DNA from: DATJHM01 sp035493895
GTDB taxonomy: Bacteria > Chloroflexota > Ktedonobacteria > Ktedonobacterales > Ktedonobacteraceae
Direction of reading: 5' to 3'
Length of the DNA: 15,976 nt
NCBI GenBank assembly: GCA_035493895.1
Contig: DATJHM010000251.1
Coordinates: forward strand, 1-15,976
In this document: piece by piece, positions 6,371 to 12,344 of the stretch
Layout: each line of letters starts with the position of its first letter
Numbering within the stretch: the first letter of the stretch is position 1
Program-made: the position numbers and the translations under genes
The notes under the pieces: model-generated
The model's input: the letters and a program-made list of their open reading frames with translations, nothing else
Told to the model about the DNA's origin: nothing
Database searches by the model: none

Positions 6371-7105
6371 TCAGACATCTGATTGCACGACTGTCTCCAG
6401 GTTGGCTGGCGCAAGGGTCAAGCGATAGCCGACGCCATGGATGGTCTGAATAAGCGTGGGGTGGGAAGGATCTTCTTCGATTTTCTGGCGCAGGCGGCTG
6501 ATGGTGGGCTTGAGGAGGTCCGTCGCGTCACTATAAGCAAAGCCCCAGACGGCGGAGAGGAGTTGTGCATGCGTCAGGACCATGCCGGGATTCTTCAACA
6601 TGTGCTCCAGCAGACGAAATTCTGTTGGCGTCAGCGCAACCGGCTTTCCAGAGAGTGTGACCTGGTGTGAGAGGAGATTGACCTGCAATCTCCCGACATG
6701 AAAATGTGTCTTCTGTTGCTGGCGCTGGTCTACGGAAGGCATGCTCGCACGACGGAGCATCGCGCGAATGCGCGCTTGAAGTTCCACGAAGCCAAAGGGT
6801 TTGGTCAGATAGTCGTCCGCACCCAGGTCGAGCCCCATCGCTTTGTCCATTTCCCCATCGCGCCCGGTAAGCATGATGATCGGCACATTTGATATTTCGC
6901 GGATCAGTCGGCAGGTTTCCCAGCCATCAAGACGGGGCATACTGATATCTAAGACGACCAGCGAAGGATGCTCAGAGGCCAATTTCTGCAAACCTGCAAT
7001 GCCATGCTGGGCAGAGACAAAACGATAGCCAGCTTTCGTGAGATGCAACTCCGCCAGACGCAAGAGAGCGGTATCATCTTCTATCATCAAAATAGTTGTA
7101 TCCAT
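6371..7105 (-). CDS. OmpR/PhoB-family DNA-binding response regulator
   Basis: A 244-residue two-domain regulator. The receiver domain (about 1-118) has the acidic pocket E9-D10-D11, phospho-acceptor Asp53 (VVLDISMPRLDGWE), Thr80 and Lys102 (TKPFG). A linker rich in Gln (about 120-134) leads to an OmpR-type winged helix (about 136-232) with LTPTEFRLLEHMLKNPG, the recognition segment ATDLLKPTISRLRQKIE, and the wing IHGVGYRL. Phosphorylation by the adjacent kinase should drive dimerisation and DNA binding. It lies 30 bases downstream of the kinase gene on the same strand, so the two are co-transcribed. The start has an AGAAGG-type site at slightly long spacing. The regulon is unknown; a palindrome in the operon's own promoter could be a target. 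Confidence 0.95.
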   Translation of the reverse strand: MDTTILMIEDDTALLRLAELHLTKAGYRFVSAQHGIAGLQKLASEHPSLVVLDISMPRLDGWETCRLIREISNVPIIMLTGRDGEMDKAMGLDLGADDYLTKPFGFVELQARIRAMLRRASMPSVDQRQQQKTHFHVGRLQVNLLSHQVTLSGKPVALTPTEFRLLEHMLKNPGMVLTHAQLLSAVWGFAYSDATDLLKPTISRLRQKIEEDPSHPTLIQTIHGVGYRLTLAPANLETVVQSDV

Positions 7106-7135
7106 AATTTATTATACCTTCTTTTGCTCTTCGCG

Positions 7136-9190
7136 CTACTCCTCTTCCAAGAGATGAGAGATCCGGTCATTGCTCACCATCCATAGCGACAGCTCAAAAC
7201 ACGCCCCTTGCGGACGATTTTCGGCGCGAATGGTGCCACTATGCGCTTGCATCAGTTCGCGCGCAATATAGAGTCCCAACCCATACCCACGCGACCAGTG
7301 ATAGGATGATTGAGTGCCGCGTGAGAAGCGCTCAAAGATGTGTTCGAGCTGGTCTTCAGGGATACCTGAGCCCTGATCGATGACGCGTATGTGAACCTGT
7401 CCGCTCGTGGGGGCAGACTCTGTTTCAAGCTCGATCGTGCTGCCCAGAGGGGTATATTTGCGTGCATTGTCAAGCAGATTTCTAAATACAATCTCCAGTA
7501 AACCCTCATCGGCCCAGGCCAGAATCTCTTCTGCTGGTTCGAGGAATGTGATAGAGCGATCGTTATTGGTCCAATCCGTATGTATATTCTCTACAAGGTT
7601 GCGTAAAAAATGGGTGATGGAGAGTGGCTGTAAATGGACTTCCAGGCGGCCCGTTTCGAAACGTGTGAGTTGTAATACCTCTTCTACAACGCGACATAAT
7701 CTTCTGGTTTGCTGATCTAAAATGCTGAGAACCTCATGGTATGTGTCCGGATCACTGGCCGAGTCCAGCAAGCCGAGCATCTCGACCGATCCGGTCACCG
7801 TGGTCAGCGGAGCCCGCAACTCGTGAGAGACCATCGCAACAAAATCTGACTTCATCTGTTCTACCGCCTTGAGCTGAGAGATATCGTGCAAGCCGATGAC
7901 CAGTTGTTGCTCCGTTGCCTCCTCAGGTGAGGACATGGGAGCACAGCTAATCGCGAGCCAGCGCTGTTGGCCGGAACGTGCGACAATGGGCATCTCAAGA
8001 TAGGATTGCTCCGATCGGGTTTGCAACGCCACCATGAGTGGAGAGAGGAGTTCGTATTTTGCCTCCGTCTTCTCATGGAAGCCCAGGACTTCCCAGCAAT
8101 ATTTGCCGATTGCTTCGCTGGCACGCCAACCGCTCAAATGCGCAGCCGCAGGATTACACTTTAAGATCTTATATGCGCCATCCAGCAGAATAACGCCGTC
8201 AGCAATCGCATCAATGATGGCCTGGGTTTGCTGACGTTCCAGGCGCAAGGACTCGATGGTAGCACGCAGGCTCACACGCATCTTATCATACGCCGTTGCC
8301 AGACGTCCGATCTCATCCGTGCTCTCTACCTGCGTTTCCACGGTCAAATCCCCGGAGGCGATCGCCTCGGTGGTATGGAGCAAAACCTTGAGCGGTCTGG
8401 TCAGTGAACGCGTAATAATAATTGCCAGCAATATCGAAAGCAGAAGGCAGAGGGCAGTCAGGATTACGACAAAAAGTGTGGATTGCTCACTTTCCAGCTG
8501 CATCTGAGCAGAATCATGGGCATCCTCTACCTGCTCTGTCTTTTCGAATTGTGCGATAGTCGCGATCGTTGTCATCTGAAGAGGCTGCTGCTGCCCGAGG
8601 TCGATGGCACGAGCCTGAGTAATCTGCTCATGCTTGATAAGGTCGAGCATCTGCACTGAGAGGGCTCTCGTTCTGGATACATCATTGACAATGTTCTGCA
8701 TCAGAGGAAAATCGTTGGGTTCGGTTTTCTCGAAGGCGAGGAGTCGCTGGCAATCGCCGTCAATGCTTTTGAGCACTTCCAGCAACTCAAACACAATTTG
8801 TTGTTGTGTTTGCTTGTGGGAGCCTGCTGGTGGCTTTGACGCATGGTCAGAGGTGGGCGTCTCGAGATTCTGTCGCGTTTGCTTGCTTTGCTGAGGAGAA
8901 GCCTCTGACGAATCACCACTGCTATTGTTGACCAGACTGAGTTCTAAATCGCGCTGCTGATAGAGTTGAGAATACAGGTGTACCAGGGTAATCGCTTCCG
9001 GTAAATCGCGTGCATTGATTTCTGTTGCCGCACTCGTCAGCGAGGTAATTTGGCGTATTGCCAGAATGCCGATGAGCCCGGTTAGAAGGATGATGACCAT
9101 AAAGGCCAGGGATAAGCGCAGGCCAATCGGCAACCTGAAGTATTTGATCCTATGTGACAGATCCCTGCGGACCTTTTGCGTACGTACCAT
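7136..9190 (-). CDS. Membrane sensor histidine kinase (HAMP-PAS-HisKA-HATPase)
   Basis: A 684-residue hybrid-free sensor kinase. Transmembrane helix 1 spans about residues 24-46 and helix 2 about 238-260, enclosing an extracytoplasmic, mostly helical domain of about 190 residues. Then follow HAMP (about 259-312), PAS (about 320-438, with GVILLDGAYKILKCNPAA), HisKA with phospho-acceptor His456 in VSHELRAPL, and the ATPase domain with the N box N571-LLD-N575, G1 DQGSG (605-609), F box ERFSR, and G2 GYGLGLYIA (635-643). The sensor domain contains a hydrophilic Ser/Gln/Thr-rich stretch (about 89-130) that looks disordered, splitting the helical region. This is the PhoR/VicK general architecture; the signal is not evident. 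The gene is first in a kinase-regulator operon and has a near-consensus promoter. Confidence 0.95.
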   Translation of the reverse strand: MVRTQKVRRDLSHRIKYFRLPIGLRLSLAFMVIILLTGLIGILAIRQITSLTSAATEINARDLPEAITLVHLYSQLYQQRDLELSLVNNSSGDSSEASPQQSKQTRQNLETPTSDHASKPPAGSHKQTQQQIVFELLEVLKSIDGDCQRLLAFEKTEPNDFPLMQNIVNDVSRTRALSVQMLDLIKHEQITQARAIDLGQQQPLQMTTIATIAQFEKTEQVEDAHDSAQMQLESEQSTLFVVILTALCLLLSILLAIIITRSLTRPLKVLLHTTEAIASGDLTVETQVESTDEIGRLATAYDKMRVSLRATIESLRLERQQTQAIIDAIADGVILLDGAYKILKCNPAAAHLSGWRASEAIGKYCWEVLGFHEKTEAKYELLSPLMVALQTRSEQSYLEMPIVARSGQQRWLAISCAPMSSPEEATEQQLVIGLHDISQLKAVEQMKSDFVAMVSHELRAPLTTVTGSVEMLGLLDSASDPDTYHEVLSILDQQTRRLCRVVEEVLQLTRFETGRLEVHLQPLSITHFLRNLVENIHTDWTNNDRSITFLEPAEEILAWADEGLLEIVFRNLLDNARKYTPLGSTIELETESAPTSGQVHIRVIDQGSGIPEDQLEHIFERFSRGTQSSYHWSRGYGLGLYIARELMQAHSGTIRAENRPQGACFELSLWMVSNDRISHLLEEE

Positions 9191-9255
9191 ATCCTACCCT
9201 ATCGATAGCCGGTCTCTTCATCAAAAATCGCTCCTATTGTTACTTCTGCTTAACA

Positions 9256-9284
9256 ATTATACAAATGTATCGACAGGGATACAA
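9256..9284 (-). promoter_or_regulatory. Promoter of the histidine kinase-response regulator operon, with overlapping palindrome
   Basis: On the minus strand TTGTAT (9279-9284) and a perfect TATAAT (9256-9261) are 17 bases apart, which predicts transcription from about 9249 and a leader of about 58 bases. An inverted repeat TGTATC-GACAGG-GATACA (9266-9283) covers most of the -35 box and spacer, a position suited to repression or autoregulation. As RNA read from the upstream minus-strand gene it would form a weak hairpin. Confidence 0.7.
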
Positions 9285-9292
9285 TGCCTGTA

Positions 9293-9766
9293 TTATTTTT
9301 TCGAGGGGGAGAGTGCCTGTTGTGAGGGGAGATCCGTCACGGTCCAGGCATCGACGTATTTTATGTGATAGGCATGATTGGAGGCCAGTAGCGTGCGCAC
9401 CTGTTCTCTTTGTGCGTGTCTGGTGATGCGTACCGTGAGAATATGATGGCCCTGGAGCGCCTCTTGCAGGTAAGTATCGCCAAAGCCTTCATCAAAAAAC
9501 GTGAGGAGGCGTTGCCATGCTTTTGAGAGGCCATTCTGGCGTTGGAGCTTATGTTCCACTGCGTCCACAAAATCCCAGCTTGCCATCACATGAATATCCT
9601 CGGCCTCAATCCCTTCCATGCGCAATGCCAGGACGGCTTGCACGGCAAAAAACAGGTCATCGACGACACCATGAATATAGTTGCGGGGGAACGGTCCCAC
9701 CGGAAAGGTTCGCTGAGAGGATACGGGTAATTGCATATAGATGTCATGTATTTTTGTAGAACTCAT
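9293..9766 (-). CDS. Conserved-looking protein of unknown function, possibly YflT-like stress fold
   Basis: A 157-residue soluble protein, not confidently assigned. The segment DDLFFAVQAVLALRMEGIEAEDIHVMASWDF (residues 36-66) has a helix-strand pattern in which a helix is followed by GIxxEDIHV; after a longer helical part (LSKAWQRLLTFFDEGFGDTYLQEALQ) comes the strand-helix-strand ILTVRITRHAQREQVRTLLASNHAYHIKYVDAWTV. The alternation resembles the heat-induced stress protein YflT/GsiB-17M type domain, where a compact alpha/beta fold binds an unknown partner, but this is a resemblance in pattern only. The start at 9766 was preferred to the longer frame (9862) because GGAGG lies 12 bases upstream and the extra 32 residues look non-conserved in composition. 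It lies upstream of the kinase operon on the same strand, ending eight bases before that operon's promoter. Confidence 0.6.
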   Translation of the reverse strand: MSSTKIHDIYMQLPVSSQRTFPVGPFPRNYIHGVVDDLFFAVQAVLALRMEGIEAEDIHVMASWDFVDAVEHKLQRQNGLSKAWQRLLTFFDEGFGDTYLQEALQGHHILTVRITRHAQREQVRTLLASNHAYHIKYVDAWTVTDLPSQQALSPSKK

Positions 9767-10232
9767 CGTTTTATTTTTCCTCCAGATGACGCTTCTTCCT
9801 GGTTCATTCAGTCGAGGGGAGAGATTTTTCTCCCCATGAAGATAAGCGTAGCAGCGAGACATTGCGATCGCGTTGGCAAAAGGTAGCTATTTCGTTGCGA
9901 TCTGGCGGTTCTGATTTCTCTCAGCGCCTATCTTTTCGGATGCTTTCTTCTCGACCGGAGTACTAACCACTTGTGTAGTGCGTGTAGAATAGGTAACATC
10001 TGTAGCGTGGCTCTGTGGCTTGAGTTGCGCAAGTTCCCTGAAATGCTGAGTTTCCCCTTTCTTTTACAGGGGAAGAATACGATCTGGTGGCACAAATGAG
10101 TATGCGTACATACTGCATCGTCATTTTTTTCTAGAAAATAGAACTTATGTCCAAAACTTGCTTGACTTTCCAAGTGTAAGGCTGTATGCTGGATAGGCAA
10201 TAACAGCATTTTTAAAGAGAGGTATAGGCTAG
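9767..10232. other. 466-base divergent intergenic region with palindromes
   Basis: No credible gene was found. It holds the divergent starts of the orphan gene (minus) and the topoisomerase unit (plus). Structures seen: a hairpin GGGGAGA/TCTCCCC (9816-9822, 9829-9835) in the leader of the minus-strand gene; TTCCCC/GGGGAA (10052-10057, 10069-10074); the palindrome GTATG-CGTA-CATAC (10100-10113); and the perfect 12-base palindrome TTTTCTAGAAAA (10127-10138) about 25 bases upstream of the topoisomerase -35 box. Confidence 0.5.
10162..10222 (+). promoter_or_regulatory. Strong promoter and ribosome binding site of the topoisomerase unit
   Basis: TTGACT (10162-10167) and TATGCT (10185-10190) are exactly 17 bases apart, predicting a transcription start near 10197 and a short leader of about 36 bases. 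AAAGAGAGG (10214-10222) lies 10 bases before ATG 10233. Together these fix the start of the ParE-like protein and show that its N-terminal extension is really translated. Confidence 0.8.
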
Positions 10233-12338
10233 ATGTCTCGTTCCCCTAAAACATTCCCTCCCATGCGAGACGAATCCGGCGCAACACAGGAGCAATTAAC
10301 GCTGTTTGCGACCAGAGGCGCTGAAGAATTTCCCGAAAACACGTTGCTTTCATCTGAGGCGAAAGGCACCGCAAAAGCGCGACTACCCAAAAAGGCTACT
10401 CCTACGCAGTATTCGGCGGCCGATATTCAGGTGCTTGAAGGCATTGCCGCGATCCGTCATCGCCCGGGTATGTACATCGGTTCAACGTCTACCTCTGGAT
10501 TGATTCACCTTATCTGGGAAGCTCTCGATAATGCCGTCGACGAGGCGGTGGCTGGTTTCGGCAAACAAATCTGGGTCAGTATCGATCAGGATGGCTGGGT
10601 AACAGTGCGTGATGAAGCACGTGGCATGCCATTTGACCTGATGCTCTACCAGGGTGACTATTTGCCAGCGGCTACCGTGATTTTGACGGTTCCTCATTCC
10701 GGGGGCAAATTCTCCGATGGGGCATATAAGACGGCCGGTGGACTGCATGGCGTGGGTTCAACCGTCATTAACGCGCTCTCCGAAAAACTCGAATTGACGA
10801 TCTGGAAAGATGGTCAAAAATTTACGCAAGATTTTAGCCGTGGTACGGCTCTTCCTCACCATATCGAGCCCTGTGATCCACAGTTGCATGGCTCTCAACT
10901 TCGCTGGCTCTACGATCGTTCGATCTTCGATCCCGATGCCTACTATTCCCTGGAAGCCATCGAGAGCCGCCTGAAGGCTTCTGCGTTTCTCAATCGCGGC
11001 GTCTCATTCCACCTCGATGCCTGGGATGATGCGGCCAATGAACAGATCACGCGCCTGTTCTACTCGCGCGATGGTCTCCCCGATTATGTGCGCGACCTCG
11101 CAACCAGTACCAGCGCGCCTCTCTTCAAACAGGTCATTACGATGATCAAAGAGCGCGATGGGGTCCATGTCGAGGTCGCCGTACAACCGACCAGCGGCTA
11201 TAAAATTGCGATGTACAGCTATGCAAATGCGGTGCGTACGCGCGATGGTGGTGTGCATGAGACCGGTTTTAAGGCCGCGCTTACCAAAGTCGTCAACGAT
11301 TATGCGATCAAGCTGGCGGTGATCAGAAATCGCGAAAAAGACGGCTTTAAGCCTGAAGTGATTCAGCAGGGCCTCAACGTGGTTATTTCGGTCAAGCTAC
11401 AAAATCCGCAGTTCCAGGGTCAGACCAAAGACCGCTTGAATAACAGTCCGGTCGAGGGTCTGGTGCGCTCAATTGTGGATGAGGGGCTCAAAGACTGGTT
11501 CGAGAATAATAGCGCGGCGGGGAAAGAGTGGCTCAAGAAAATCCAGCAGATGCAGAAGGCGCGCAATGAGGCACAGCTGGTGGAAGAGCTGGCGCGTGCG
11601 GGCAACAAGAAAAGTGGCGAGCTGATTGATACGACGCTGTCGAAGAAATTTCTGCGCTGTAATTCCAATGACCCCTCTCGCGCGGAACTCTTTATTGTTG
11701 AGGGTGATTCGGCTGGTGGGAGTGCTGGGCAGGGTCGTTTTTCTGAATTCCAGGCGGTCTTGAAGCTCAAAGGGAAGCCGTTGAATGTGGCAAAGGCTGA
11801 CTTAAAAAGTATTGTTGAGAACGAAGAAATTCGCACCATTATTAATGTTCTGGGCACTGGTACGCGTGACACATTTGATATTGCAAATCTGAAATTTTAT
11901 CGTGTGATTATTGCGACGGATGCCGATGTCGATGGGCTTCATATTCAATGTCTGCTGCTGACGCTCTTCCATCAAGAATTCAATGAATTGATCGAACAGG
12001 GACATGTCTATATTGCCTGCCCTCCGCTCTATTCGGTGAAATACCGGAACAAGGTGAACTGGTTATTAGATGATGAGGCACGTTTGCATTTCCTGGCAGC
12101 TCATCCCGACGCGCAAGGACTGGAGTTCAAGCGTTTTAAGGGCCTGGGTGAGATGAATCCCAAAGAACTGCGAGATACGACATTTGATCCTGCGCGCCGC
12201 GTCCTCAAACGGGTGACGTTGGAGGATGGGATGCTGGCGGGTAAGCTGGTTGCTGAGCTGATGGAGGATAAAAATGCCGAGCGGAGGCGCACTTTCCTGG
12301 CTGAGCATTCACGTAAAATCAAAGAATTGGACGTGTAA
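10233..12338 (+). CDS. parE: Type IIA DNA topoisomerase subunit B, ParE/GyrB-like, with N-terminal extension
   Basis: A 701-residue ATPase subunit, longer than the usual 630-660. GHKL ATPase features: E96 and N100 (WEALDNAVDEA), D127 in DEARGMP, PHSGGKF (154-160), GGLHGVG (169-175), and the transducer lysine K399 in QTK. TOPRIM features: E490 in VEGDSAGGSA and D563/D565/D567 in TDADVDG. The segment GKPLNVAKADLKSIVENEEI and HIQ rather than HIR after DVDG favour ParE over GyrB. KGLGEMN (636-642) is conserved. Deviations: DNGRGIP has become DEARGMP and LHAGGKF has become VPHSGGKF. Residues 1 to about 62 precede the ATPase domain, are rich in Pro, Glu, Lys and Ala, look disordered, and contain QLTLF (21-25), a sliding-clamp-binding-like motif. 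The parC-like gene follows after six bases, so the subunits are made together. Whether a separate gyrase exists elsewhere cannot be seen. Confidence 0.9.
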   Translation: MSRSPKTFPPMRDESGATQEQLTLFATRGAEEFPENTLLSSEAKGTAKARLPKKATPTQYSAADIQVLEGIAAIRHRPGMYIGSTSTSGLIHLIWEALDNAVDEAVAGFGKQIWVSIDQDGWVTVRDEARGMPFDLMLYQGDYLPAATVILTVPHSGGKFSDGAYKTAGGLHGVGSTVINALSEKLELTIWKDGQKFTQDFSRGTALPHHIEPCDPQLHGSQLRWLYDRSIFDPDAYYSLEAIESRLKASAFLNRGVSFHLDAWDDAANEQITRLFYSRDGLPDYVRDLATSTSAPLFKQVITMIKERDGVHVEVAVQPTSGYKIAMYSYANAVRTRDGGVHETGFKAALTKVVNDYAIKLAVIRNREKDGFKPEVIQQGLNVVISVKLQNPQFQGQTKDRLNNSPVEGLVRSIVDEGLKDWFENNSAAGKEWLKKIQQMQKARNEAQLVEELARAGNKKSGELIDTTLSKKFLRCNSNDPSRAELFIVEGDSAGGSAGQGRFSEFQAVLKLKGKPLNVAKADLKSIVENEEIRTIINVLGTGTRDTFDIANLKFYRVIIATDADVDGLHIQCLLLTLFHQEFNELIEQGHVYIACPPLYSVKYRNKVNWLLDDEARLHFLAAHPDAQGLEFKRFKGLGEMNPKELRDTTFDPARRVLKRVTLEDGMLAGKLVAELMEDKNAERRRTFLAEHSRKIKELDV

Positions 12339-12344
12339 GATTCT

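Noticed and set aside
9864..9871. GCGATCGC octamer palindrome
   Set aside because: A single occurrence of a sequence known as HIP1 in cyanobacteria; one copy is not evidence of anything here.
9928..10209. 93-residue minus-strand frame in the large intergenic region
   Set aside because: It overlaps the topoisomerase promoter, has an odd His/Cys/Lys-rich composition and no ribosome binding site.
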